64,000 nt of DNA from Halomonas sp. (GTDB lineage: Bacteria > Pseudomonadota > Gammaproteobacteria > Pseudomonadales > Halomonadaceae), in contig NZ_JAGOBJ010000003.1 in NCBI RefSeq assembly GCF_017983445.1, positions 186,001 through 250,000 on the forward strand, given 5' to 3'. The notes beneath the pieces were generated by a model. It did not search any database and had not been told where the DNA came from. It saw only the letters and a program-made list of their open reading frames with translations. Shown here piece by piece: positions 46,666 through 54,154 of this stretch (the stretch's first letter is position 1; every line of letters starts with the position of its first letter). The translations under genes and the position numbers were made by a program.

Positions 46666-46959
46666 TCAAGGGTGACGCGTGCCTGCCAGAGGCATAATGG
46701 CTTGAGAGGCCGCTTTTGCTGATCTATCGACGTTAATATGCAGTGTTAACCTCCCCCCGTCGCCCAAAATAGCTGAGCAAGCCTGGCCATTAAGATCGCA
46801 GATGGCCATTGTGGGGTGCCCAGCAGTTGGGTGACTATCGTGCAGGCGATGGAAAAACACATACCAGGCACACACCGCCAGCGCTAAGCCGGTGATCAAA
46901 ATCAGTAGCTTGAGTCCCTTTAAACCCGCAAAGCAAGCAGGTTGAGGTAGTATCTTCAT
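46666..46959 (-). CDS. Small membrane-anchored protein, possibly shortened
   Basis: 97 aa: one N-terminal membrane helix (about 16-34), then a periplasmic segment with CDLNGQACSAILGDGGRLTLHI. That motif recalls a family of membrane-anchored proteins in pseudomonads and halomonads with a C-(x)6-C-x5-G pattern followed by another 50 to 60 residues; here the protein stops soon after, so it may be a truncated member. Function unknown. Starts at ATG 46959, near the divergent AEC gene. Confidence 0.5.
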   Translation of the reverse strand: MKILPQPACFAGLKGLKLLILITGLALAVCAWYVFFHRLHDSHPTAGHPTMAICDLNGQACSAILGDGGRLTLHINVDRSAKAASQAIMPLAGTRHP

Positions 46960-47064
46960 GGCAGTATATCGCTACGCGAGCCGTGAGGCGGGGATTCGTT
47001 TCATGGTAACAGTAAACGTGTCGATGTCGTTGTGCTGTGATGTCGCAGGCCATAAGGAAACCCC

Positions 47065-47979
47065 ATGGAGAGTATTACCGCTGCGTTAGGCCCACTGTTT
47101 CTTTTGATACTTTTTGGTGCAGCACTGGGCTACTGGCGTTGGCCGGGTACGGATTTTTGGCCGCAGATGGAGCGGTTAATCTACTTTGTGCTTTTCCCGG
47201 CCATGCTGGTCGGCACGCTGGCAACCGCGGATGTAAGCCAGGTGCCGGTAGGGCGCCTAGCGTTGGTGCTACTTGGCGCAATGACACTATTTGGCCTGCT
47301 GATCTGGCGCTTGCGACATTTGCTAAAGCTCACGCCCGCCGCGTTTACTTCGGTGTTTCAGGGCGCGGTACGTTTCAATACCTATGTGGGCGTGGCGGGA
47401 GCAGCTGCGCTACACGGGGAGCTGGGTGCGACCACCGCGGCGGTTGCCGTAGCGCTGATGGTACCTGTGGTCAATGTGATGTGCGTGGCAAGCTTCGTCG
47501 CTGCCGGGACATTGGGCAGTGCCAGTATGGGGAAAAGCGTGATGGCGCTGGTGAAAAACCCGCTGATACTCGCTTGTCTGGCAGGCATTGCGTTAAACCT
47601 GACCGGTATTGGCTTGCCAGGGTGGAGCCAGGATACCGTGGGCCTTCTGGGACGGGCCGCCTTACCGCTGGGGCTGATTGCCGTGGGGGTTGCCCTGCGC
47701 CCGACAGCGCTATTACGGATCGACCGCGGCCTACTCGCCACCAACAGCATCAAGCTAATGCTAATGCCCGCGCTGGTATTGGCGCTGGCGTGGACGTTAG
47801 GGCTGGACACGGTTAGCCGAGACGTTGCGCTGCTGTTTGCGGCACTCCCGACCGCCACCTCAGCCTATATTCTAGCCCGACAGTTAGGCGGTGATGCCGA
47901 GCTGATGGCGGCGATTATCACCGGCCAAACGTTGCTCGCCATGTTCACTTTACCCCTATGGCTACAGCTTGCTGGATAG
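47065..47979 (+). CDS. AEC family (auxin efflux carrier-like) transporter
   Basis: A 304-aa inner-membrane carrier with ten predicted helices, in two halves. Family marks: FLLILFGAALGYWRW near the N-terminus, FNTYVGVAGAAAL near 103, and the second half LATNSIKLMLMPALVLAL near 227. Bacterial AEC proteins move malate, malonate or other anions; the ligand here is unknown. Confidence 0.83.
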   Translation: MESITAALGPLFLLILFGAALGYWRWPGTDFWPQMERLIYFVLFPAMLVGTLATADVSQVPVGRLALVLLGAMTLFGLLIWRLRHLLKLTPAAFTSVFQGAVRFNTYVGVAGAAALHGELGATTAAVAVALMVPVVNVMCVASFVAAGTLGSASMGKSVMALVKNPLILACLAGIALNLTGIGLPGWSQDTVGLLGRAALPLGLIAVGVALRPTALLRIDRGLLATNSIKLMLMPALVLALAWTLGLDTVSRDVALLFAALPTATSAYILARQLGGDAELMAAIITGQTLLAMFTLPLWLQLAG

Positions 47980-48001
47980 TTTGTAAAAATAAATAAAAAG
48001 T

Positions 48002-48034
48002 ATTCGCATTTGTATTGACGCGCTTAATGCGAAT
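48002..48034. promoter_or_regulatory. 9-bp inverted repeat around the -35 box
   Basis: ATTCGCATT (48002-48010) and AATGCGAAT (48026-48034) are exact inverted copies, 15 nt apart, flanking the predicted -35 hexamer of the small RNA. Likely an operator. Confidence 0.55.
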
Positions 48035-48043
48035 GATTATATT
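48015..48043 (+). promoter_or_regulatory. Sigma-70 promoter with Fur-like box
   Basis: TTGACG (48015-48020), 17-bp spacer, TATATT (48038-48043). Over the -10 region, TGCGAATGATTATAT (48028-48042) matches the Fur 7-1-7 model TGATAAT-n-ATTATCA at 10 of 14 positions. Expected start near 48050. Confidence 0.65.
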
Positions 48044-48049
48044 GTGATT

Positions 48050-48169
48050 GTAGCGTTTAATGAGTCGCTACAGACCACGACAACAAGCCGCCAGTTTGCT
48101 GTCATGGTTTCTCCCTCTCATTGCTAGTCACGGTCTTTTGCCACTCCATTGGAGTGGCTTTCTTTTTTT
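48050..48169 (+). ncRNA. Candidate small regulatory RNA
   Basis: About 120 nt, no start codon with a ribosome site. Predicted parts: hairpin 1 GTAGCG (48050-48055) / CGCTAC (48066-48071); hairpin 2, ACCACGACAAC (48074-48084) with GCTGTCATGGT (48098-48108), 9 of 11 pairs; a single-stranded pyrimidine-rich stretch TTTCTCCCTCTC (48108-48119) complementary to Shine-Dalgarno sequences, followed by CATTGC; and an intrinsic terminator. This is the layout of an Hfq-dependent trans-acting RNA. The Fur-like box upstream makes an iron-stress role (as RyhB/PrrF) plausible; sequence identity to those RNAs is not claimed. Confidence 0.6.
48140..48169 (+). terminator. Strong intrinsic terminator of the small RNA
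   Basis: Perfect 8-bp stem GCCACTCC / GGAGTGGC, loop ATT, then TTTCTTTTTTT. Confidence 0.92.
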
Positions 48170-48294
48170 GAGCCCCAGAAATTAAAATGATGCAGTGCTG
48201 CAGGCTGTTGAACGCCTGCTAAAAGCACAGGCACTTTCTAAGCGTCTACACTCATGCGTTCACCCGTTTTCACGCCTTGAATATTGGTACCCCC

Positions 48295-48432
48295 ATGGCC
48301 CACCAGAAACCGCACCTTCCAACGAAAATATGCCCGGTTTGTGAGCGCCCCTTTACGTGGCGTAAGAAATGGGCCCGGGATTGGGAGAACGTCGTCTACT
48401 GCTCGCAGCGGTGTCGACGTCAGGGCGTGTAA
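48295..48432 (+). CDS. DUF2256 family small zinc-finger-like protein
   Basis: A 45-aa protein with four cysteines in two pairs: CPVC (13, 16) and CSQRC (36, 40), and the family pattern [13 protein letters not shown] between. DUF2256 proteins are short and of unknown function, often near DNA photolyase/cryptochrome genes elsewhere. No clear ribosome binding site precedes the ATG. It ends before the bidirectional terminator shared with trmB. Confidence 0.85.
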   Translation: MAHQKPHLPTKICPVCERPFTWRKKWARDWENVVYCSQRCRRQGV

Positions 48433-48452
48433 TGCATCGGTGGGCTAGGGCG

Positions 48453-48477
48453 AAAAGCCGTCAATCTGACGGCTTTT
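48453..48477. terminator. Bidirectional terminator DUF2256 / trmB
   Basis: Perfect 11-bp stem AAAAGCCGTCA / TGACGGCTTTT, loop ATC, between convergent genes. Confidence 0.9.
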
Positions 48478-48496
48478 AACGAGAGCGTCTGGCTGA

Positions 48497-49240
48497 TTAA
48501 AGCGTTTTGCGATAAATCAGATCCCACACGCCATGGCCCAGCTTCTCGCCGCGGGCTTCAAACTTGGTCAGCGGGCGGAAGGTGGGGCGGGGCACGTAAG
48601 GTGCTGTGTCGGCATCGGCCGTATTAGCGTAGCCGGGGGCGGCTTCCATTACCTCGGCCATCCACTCCGCATAGGCTTCCCAGTCGGTCGCCATGTGGAA
48701 GGTGCCGCCGGGTTTCAGACGGGTACGAATCAGCTCTACAAACGCGGGCTGCACAATGCGCCGCTTGTGGTGCTTTTTCTTCGGCCAGGGGTCGGGGAAG
48801 AACAGCTGCACGGTGGTCAGCGAGCCTTCCGGCAGGCACTTCTCCAATACGGCCAGAGCATCTTCCTTGTAGATACGCAGGTTGGTAAGCCCGCGCTTGT
48901 CCACTTCATCCAGCAGCTTGCCGACACCCGGCGAATGCACTTCGATACCGATAAAGTCGGTGTCCGGGTGGGTTTCGGCCTGCTCGATCAGCGAATTGCC
49001 CATGCCAAAACCGATTTCAACCACGCGAGAGGCTTCCCGGCCAAACAGCGCGGTCAGATCCTGCAGGCCATCGTCAATCGTCAAGCCAAAGCGCGGCCAT
49101 ACGTCTTCAAGGCCCCGGTTCTGGGCCTGGGTCATGCGCCCGGCACGAATTACATAGCTTTTAATACCGCGACGATGCAGCGGCGCTTCAGCGCTTTCTG
49201 GCCCGGTTGAAGACTCATCGGTACTTTTAATATCAGTCAT
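48497..49240 (-). CDS. trmB: tRNA (guanine-N7-)-methyltransferase
   Basis: SAM-dependent enzyme methylating G46 in the tRNA variable loop. 247 aa with [11 protein letters not shown] (SAM motif, near 71), [16 protein letters not shown] (near 147) and AFVELI. Start 8 bp after thiG, which is upstream on the same strand, so thiS-thiG-trmB form one operon, an order also found in pseudomonads. Confidence 0.95.
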   Translation of the reverse strand: MTDIKSTDESSTGPESAEAPLHRRGIKSYVIRAGRMTQAQNRGLEDVWPRFGLTIDDGLQDLTALFGREASRVVEIGFGMGNSLIEQAETHPDTDFIGIEVHSPGVGKLLDEVDKRGLTNLRIYKEDALAVLEKCLPEGSLTTVQLFFPDPWPKKKHHKRRIVQPAFVELIRTRLKPGGTFHMATDWEAYAEWMAEVMEAAPGYANTADADTAPYVPRPTFRPLTKFEARGEKLGHGVWDLIYRKTL

Positions 49241-49248
49241 AAAATCTC

Positions 49249-50040
49249 TTAACCGTTAATGCGGCCAGCAAAAGGTGATGATGGGTCTGCCGTTTGGCGA
49301 CGCGGCATGCGTCCGGCCAGGAACGCATCGCGCCCCGCTTCTACGGCATTTCTCATGGCACGCGCCATGCGCAACGGCTCACGCGCGTGGGCAATCGCCG
49401 TATTGAGCAGTACACCGTCGCAACCCAGCTCCATGGCCATGGCGGCGTCGGATGCCGTGCCGATACCGGCATCAACCAGCACCGGTACGCTGCTTTGCTC
49501 AACAATCAGGCGCACGTTGTGCGGGTTCTGAATGCCGTGGCCCGAGCCGATCAGCGAGCCCAGCGGCATGATGGCGCAGCACCCCATGGCTTCAAGTTCG
49601 CGGGCTACAATGGGGTCGTCGCTGGTGTACACCATGACGTCAAAGCCATCGGCCAAGAGCGTTTCGGCGGCTTTCAGAGTTTCGACCACGTTGGGGTAGA
49701 GCGTGGTCTCATCACCCAGCACTTCCAGCTTGACCAGATTGTGGCCATCCAGCAGCTCACGAGCCAGGCGACAGGTGCGCACGGCGTCTTTAACGGTGTA
49801 GCAGCCTGCCGTATTGGGCAACAGGGTGTAGCGCGACGGCGAAATCACGTCAAGCAGGTTGGGCCCGGCTTCCTGCCCCAGGTTGGTGCGGCGTACGGCA
49901 AAGGTGACGATCTCGGCGCCGCTTTCAGCAATCGCCGCGCCGGTCTCGTCGAAATCTTTATATTTGCCGGTGCCGACCAGCAGGCGAGAGCTGAAGTCGC
50001 GGCCAGCAATGGTAAACGGCGTATCGTTTTGAAATGTCAT
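49249..50040 (-). CDS. thiG: Thiazole synthase
   Basis: Forms the thiazole phosphate of thiamin from deoxyxylulose phosphate, dehydroglycine and ThiS-thiocarboxylate. TIM barrel, 263 aa; the Schiff-base lysine is in [10 protein letters not shown] near 97-106, and [13 protein letters not shown] and [19 protein letters not shown] bind phosphate. Downstream of thiS by 79 bp. Confidence 0.95.
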   Translation of the reverse strand: MTFQNDTPFTIAGRDFSSRLLVGTGKYKDFDETGAAIAESGAEIVTFAVRRTNLGQEAGPNLLDVISPSRYTLLPNTAGCYTVKDAVRTCRLARELLDGHNLVKLEVLGDETTLYPNVVETLKAAETLLADGFDVMVYTSDDPIVARELEAMGCCAIMPLGSLIGSGHGIQNPHNVRLIVEQSSVPVLVDAGIGTASDAAMAMELGCDGVLLNTAIAHAREPLRMARAMRNAVEAGRDAFLAGRMPRRQTADPSSPFAGRING

Positions 50041-50063
50041 AGCGAATCCTGAATAAAGCTCAT

Positions 50064-50088
50064 GAAATAGGGCGCGAGAAATAGGGCG
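50064..50088. repeat. 14-bp spaced direct repeat in the thiS-thiG gap
   Basis: GAAATAGGGCG occurs at 50064-50074 and 50078-50088. Short local duplication; no function evident. Confidence 0.8.
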
Positions 50089-50119
50089 TAGCCAGTAAAA
50101 AAGTCATGAGTGATGCGGG

Positions 50120-50320
50120 CTAGCCACCGCCAATGGCATGTACCACTTCCACCTGGTCGTCTTCAGCCAAGCGGGTGGTGGCCAGTTGGCTGCGCGGTAC
50201 GATCTCTTCGTTGATTTCGACAGCGACGCGTTGACCGGTGAGCGCCAACTGATCGATTAGATCTGCCGCTGTAAGGCCCGCTTCCAGCGTGTAAGGCTCA
50301 CCGTTGAGTTGAATGTGCAT
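50120..50320 (-). CDS. thiS: Sulfur carrier protein ThiS
   Basis: A 66-aa ubiquitin-like carrier whose C-terminal Gly-Gly is adenylated (by ThiF) and loaded with sulfur before donation to ThiG. The end HAIGGG is intact, with LNGEPYTLEAG near the start. First gene of the thiS-thiG-trmB operon. No TPP riboswitch is recognised in the 161 bp upstream. Confidence 0.94.
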   Translation of the reverse strand: MHIQLNGEPYTLEAGLTAADLIDQLALTGQRVAVEINEEIVPRSQLATTRLAEDDQVEVVHAIGGG

Positions 50321-50481
50321 AAAATCGTCTCGTTTATCGAGGCATAGGGTTTATCAGGCAAAGAGCTAACCCTAGCGAAATACCATAAAGTGCCACTATT
50401 GTAGCGGTTTCCCGCGGTGCAAGGTATGCCGAGTCGCACGCGCGCTTATAGAGGCGCGGTAACACCTTGAAAGGAGCAGCA

Positions 50482-50859
50482 ATGCAACGTAAAGAACGAA
50501 TCATTTGGTGTCTGATCGCGCTCTCTGGGGCTGTCACGGTCATGGTGGGAGCTTACGCGGCCCATGGCCTGGCACTACGGGCCAGTGCTGAAATGGTGCA
50601 TGCGGCCGAAACCGGCGTGCGCTATCAGGCCTGGCACACGCTGGCGGTGATGGCGGTGCTCATCGGGCAGCGTGTGTTTGGCCTGAAGGGTTGGCTCTGG
50701 CCGGTTGCGCTCTGGGGGTTGGGAGTCGTGGGCTTTTCCGGCTCGCTGTATGCCATGGCGATGGCTGGTTTAAATGCGGGCATCGTCACACCCATTGGCG
50801 GTGTTCTGCTGATCACCGGTTGGCTGATGCTGGCCGTGGCGGTGCTAAGAAGCCCTTAA
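50482..50859 (+). CDS. DUF423 family membrane protein
   Basis: 125 aa, four membrane helices, with the family marks GAYAAHGL (near 23-30) and an RYQAWHTLAVM segment (near 47). Function unknown. The ATG at 50482 has AAAGGAG 5 nt upstream; a TTG at 50467 would add five residues and lose that site. Confidence 0.85.
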   Translation: MQRKERIIWCLIALSGAVTVMVGAYAAHGLALRASAEMVHAAETGVRYQAWHTLAVMAVLIGQRVFGLKGWLWPVALWGLGVVGFSGSLYAMAMAGLNAGIVTPIGGVLLITGWLMLAVAVLRSP

Positions 50860-50894
50860 TCTCGAAGTCCTTAATCTGGAAGCCCCTAACTAAA
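50850..50894. repeat. Three 15-bp repeats across the DUF423 stop
   Basis: AAGCCCTTAATCTCG, AAGTCCTTAATCTGG and AAGCCCCTAACTAAA lie head to tail at 50850-50864, 50865-50879 and 50880-50894. The first holds the DUF423 stop; the third reaches the end of the convergent mocA-like gene. Confidence 0.8.
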
Positions 50895-51495
50895 CAGCCC
50901 CAGGTAGATCCGCTGGCGCGTCTATATCACGCAAGATGCCCGCATCCGCGACCGGAAGCTCCCGCAAGCATGAGGCGCACTGCTGGATCACGCCTTTGGC
51001 ACCGTCGCTGCCGCTGATTTTTTCAAGCGCAGGCCACATTGCCCGCCCGAAAATCACCGGATGCCCGGGTTGGCCCCCAAAACAGGGCCGCACGATCATA
51101 TCGCGGGAGGCCAAGTGTTGCAGGGCCAGCAGCGTTTCTGGATCAACATAGGGCATATCGCCGAGCAGGATCGCTACGGCGTCAATGCCATCAAGACTAG
51201 GGTCACGGCCCAGTGCGCTTATCGCTTCAGACAGGCTTGCCCCCAGGCCAAGGTGCGCTTCACGAACGCGCACCAGCGCCACATCCTGGGCAAGACCTAG
51301 TAACGCCGGATCGTCCTCTTCGCGTACGGCCACGCGCAGATGGGTAAACGCCTTTTGAGCATTGGCAAGCGAGGCGGCCAGCAGCGTTTGGCCATCCGGC
51401 AGAAGCGCACAGCGTTTATCGTTAGGTCCAAAGCGGCGCGAGTAGCCTGCGGCCATCAGCAGAGCGACTACGTGACAGGCGCGCTTAGAGCTCAT
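50890..51495 (-). CDS. mocA: Molybdopterin nucleotidyltransferase (MocA-like)
   Basis: Adds a cytidine (or guanine) nucleotide to the molybdenum cofactor. 201 aa; N-terminus LLMAAGYSRRFGPNDKR is the NTP-binding signature and LLGDMPYVDPETL (near 112) holds the metal-binding aspartate. The ATG at 51495 overlaps the xdhC stop by 11 bp; earlier in-frame starts (51510, 51525) are possible. Cytidylylation would fit the xanthine-oxidase-family enzyme across the divergent promoter. Confidence 0.82.
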   Translation of the reverse strand: MSSKRACHVVALLMAAGYSRRFGPNDKRCALLPDGQTLLAASLANAQKAFTHLRVAVREEDDPALLGLAQDVALVRVREAHLGLGASLSEAISALGRDPSLDGIDAVAILLGDMPYVDPETLLALQHLASRDMIVRPCFGGQPGHPVIFGRAMWPALEKISGSDGAKGVIQQCASCLRELPVADAGILRDIDAPADLPGAV

Positions 51496-52459
51496 CGAGC
51501 GGTTTTCCATGCTGAACGCGCACAATATCGGCCATCACGGCCAGGGCAATTTCGGCAGGGGTCTTGCTGCCCAAGGCAAGGCCAATCGGCATATGGATGC
51601 GTGCGATTTCTGTCTCGCTCAGCCCACCGGAGCGGGCCAACCGCGCAGCTCTGGCCGCCGAGGTGCGCTGTGACCCCATGACGCCGATATAGAAGGCGCT
51701 CGTGCGTACGGCTTCCATCATTGCCAGGTCATCAATACGTGGATCATGAGTGAGCGCCACTACCGCCGTGGCGCCATGGCAGGTGTCCGGTGAAATGTAC
51801 GATGAGGGCAGTAGGGTCTCCACCCGAGCACCGGGCACGTTAAAGCCAGCGCAGGCGGCCTCATTCGGATCGCAGACAATCACTTCATACCCAAGCGTCA
51901 CGGCAAACGCCGCACACGGCGTGGTAATCGGTGAAATACCGGCGATGATCAGGCGATGAGCCGGGGAGACTCGCATGTTGATCATATCCCCTTGCCTCTC
52001 GACACGCGGCCCAGTGGGTGGGGCCGGGTGAAAAACGCGCGCGCCGCTTGACGTATCGACCCTACGCATCAAAGGCTCGTGGCCCTGGAGCGCGTTTAAA
52101 ACCACGCCCAAGTGTTCTCGGCTCTCGGCGGTGGGCGCTAGCCGCTCGACCAGTACCTCCAGCACGCCGCCACAGGGCAGCGCCACACCCGGAGCATCGC
52201 TGTCTGCCGTGTCGCCGTAGCGGGTGGTGGTGATGGGCTTGTCGAAGGCGCCGTTCTTGAGTCTTTCGAGAAAATCCTCCTCCACACAGCCGCCAGAAAG
52301 CGAGCCGATATGCTCGCCGTACTGGTTTGCGACCAGCCACGAGCCCGGTGCCCTAGGTGATGAGCCGAAGGTATCAAGCACGGTACAAAGCCAGATCGTC
52401 TCGTCCTTTTCACACCATGTCAGCGCTTGTTCAATGACCTTGAGGTCTAGGTGTTGCAT
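51485..52459 (-). CDS. XdhC/PaoD-like molybdenum cofactor chaperone
   Basis: 324-aa XdhC-family protein: N-terminal XdhC domain (SWLVANQYGEHIGSLSGGCVEE, near 42-63) and C-terminal Rossmann domain (about 175-310, VALTHDPRIDDLAM; GVMGSQRTSAARAARL). Such proteins bind, sulfurate and insert the cofactor into xanthine-oxidase-type enzymes. Divergent from paoABC and coupled with mocA. The ATG at 52459 is chosen by its match to the domain start; a start 33 nt earlier is open. Confidence 0.85.
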   Translation of the reverse strand: MQHLDLKVIEQALTWCEKDETIWLCTVLDTFGSSPRAPGSWLVANQYGEHIGSLSGGCVEEDFLERLKNGAFDKPITTTRYGDTADSDAPGVALPCGGVLEVLVERLAPTAESREHLGVVLNALQGHEPLMRRVDTSSGARVFHPAPPTGPRVERQGDMINMRVSPAHRLIIAGISPITTPCAAFAVTLGYEVIVCDPNEAACAGFNVPGARVETLLPSSYISPDTCHGATAVVALTHDPRIDDLAMMEAVRTSAFYIGVMGSQRTSAARAARLARSGGLSETEIARIHMPIGLALGSKTPAEIALAVMADIVRVQHGKPLDEL

Positions 52460-52646
52460 TGAGTCACGCGTTCCTTGTTCAGCGACCTGCAAGCCGGGCC
52501 GGGGTCAATGTGTACTCTAGCGTAGACCAATTGCACGTTTGAGCGGGAGTATCAGAAGAATTGGGCTGATGGCTTTAATTGTGACTATGCTTATTCCGTC
52601 ATGACCGTGACTAGGCGATAGCAACGAAAAATTAAAGGCAATCCAA

Positions 52647-53204
52647 ATGACCTCAACGACGACGTTCGAGAAGCATCGTGACAGCGCCACGAGCCGCTCC
52701 GCGGTTGCCCTGTCGATCAACGGCCAGCGCCACGAGCTGGAACTTGATAATCGCACCACGCTGCTGGATACCCTGCGCGAACACCTGAAACTCACCGGCT
52801 CCAAGAAAGGCTGCGATCTTGGCCAGTGCGGGGCGTGTACAGTATATATCAACGGCGAGCGGGTAAACGCTTGCCTGACCCTGGCGGTAATGCACCAGGG
52901 CGACGAGATCACCACCATCGAAGGCGTGGGCGATGTCGAACATATGGACCCGATGCAGCAGGCGTTTATCGATAACGACGCCTTTCAGTGCGGCTACTGC
53001 ACGCCGGGCCAGATCTGCTCAGCCAAGGCGACGCTTGACGAGATCCGCGCCGGTATCCCGAGCCACGTGACCAAAGAGCTCAATGGACCCATCGAGATCA
53101 GCGATGAGGAGATCCGTGAGCGCATGTCCGGCAACCTATGCCGCTGTGGCGCCTATGCCAATATCCTGAAAGCCATCAACCAGGTAGCCGAGGAGCGTTC
53201 ATGA
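52647..53204 (+). CDS. paoA: Molybdenum hydroxylase 2Fe-2S subunit (PaoA-like)
   Basis: Small iron-sulfur subunit of an aldehyde-oxidoreductase-type enzyme. 185 aa with two 2Fe-2S sites: C-x4-C-x2-C in [14 protein letters not shown] (near 52-65) followed by a Cys near 77, and CGYCTPGQ (near 117-124) with CRC (near 163-165). It resembles E. coli YagT/PaoA but lacks the twin-arginine signal peptide, so the enzyme here should be cytoplasmic. Overlaps the next gene by 4 bp. Confidence 0.87.
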   Translation: MTSTTTFEKHRDSATSRSAVALSINGQRHELELDNRTTLLDTLREHLKLTGSKKGCDLGQCGACTVYINGERVNACLTLAVMHQGDEITTIEGVGDVEHMDPMQQAFIDNDAFQCGYCTPGQICSAKATLDEIRAGIPSHVTKELNGPIEISDEEIRERMSGNLCRCGAYANILKAINQVAEERS

Positions 53205-54151
53205 AAGCCTTTTCCTATGAGCGCATCGACGATGCTGCCCAGGCGGCGGCGCGCGCCTTCGAAGTGCCCGGCAGCAAGTTCATTGCCGGGGGTACCAACC
53301 TTCTGGATCTCATGAAGCATGAGATCGAAGTGCCCGCGCATCTGATCGATATCAACGGTACCGGCCTTGATGACATTGCCGAGACCGATGATGGTGGCCT
53401 GCGCATCGGCGCGCTGGTCAGCAACACCGCCCTTGGCGCCGACGAGCGCATCAAACGTGACTACCCTGTGCTCAGCCGGGCGCTCTTCTCCGGCGCATCG
53501 AGCCAGCTTCGCAACAAGGCCTCCACCGGCGGCAATCTGTTGCAGCGTACCCGCTGCCCTTATTTTTATGACACGGCCATGCCGTGTAACAAGCGCGAGC
53601 CCGGTGCTGGCTGTGCGGCGCTGGATGACGGTGCCGACACCCGCCAGCTGGGCGTGATCGGAACGTCGGATCACTGCATCGCCACGCACCCCTCGGACAT
53701 GGCCGTTGCCCTTCGCGTGCTGGATGCCGAAGTGGAAACCGTGAGCCCCGAAGGGCAGACGCGCAGGCTTACGCTTGACGAGTTCTACCAGCTGCCTGGC
53801 GATACGCCGGAGGTGGAGAACGCCCTTGAACCCGGTGAAATCATCACCGGCGTGGTGCTGCCTGCACCGGTCGGCGGGCGCCAGCGTTACTACAAGGTGC
53901 GTGACCGCGCTTCCTACGCCTTTGCACTGGTCTCGGTGGCACTGATTGAAACTGACGACGGCAAGGGCCGCGTGGCGCTGGGTGGCGTGGCGCCCAAGCC
54001 CTGGCGGCGTGATGAGGCAGATGCCGAGCTTGGCAACGGTGCCAAAGCGGTGATGGAAAAGCTTCTGGACGGCGCGCGCCCCACCGATGAGAACGCTTAT
54101 AAGCTGACACTTGCCGAGCGTACGCTGGCCGCCCTGCTGGCAAAGGAGTGA
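53201..54151 (+). CDS. paoB: Molybdenum hydroxylase FAD subunit (PaoB-like)
   Basis: FAD-binding subunit, 316 aa. [13 protein letters not shown] (near 27) and [14 protein letters not shown] (near 112) are the FAD motifs; the four-cysteine insert [20 protein letters not shown], typical of PaoB, suggests an extra 4Fe-4S cluster. ATG 53201 has GAGGAG upstream; a longer in-frame reading lies inside paoA and is rejected. Confidence 0.88.
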   Translation: MKAFSYERIDDAAQAAARAFEVPGSKFIAGGTNLLDLMKHEIEVPAHLIDINGTGLDDIAETDDGGLRIGALVSNTALGADERIKRDYPVLSRALFSGASSQLRNKASTGGNLLQRTRCPYFYDTAMPCNKREPGAGCAALDDGADTRQLGVIGTSDHCIATHPSDMAVALRVLDAEVETVSPEGQTRRLTLDEFYQLPGDTPEVENALEPGEIITGVVLPAPVGGRQRYYKVRDRASYAFALVSVALIETDDGKGRVALGGVAPKPWRRDEADAELGNGAKAVMEKLLDGARPTDENAYKLTLAERTLAALLAKE

Positions 54152-54154
54152 TGT

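Noticed and set aside
50321-50481. TPP riboswitch upstream of thiS
   Set aside because: Region too short and lacks the conserved CUGAGA-type core on the thiS strand.
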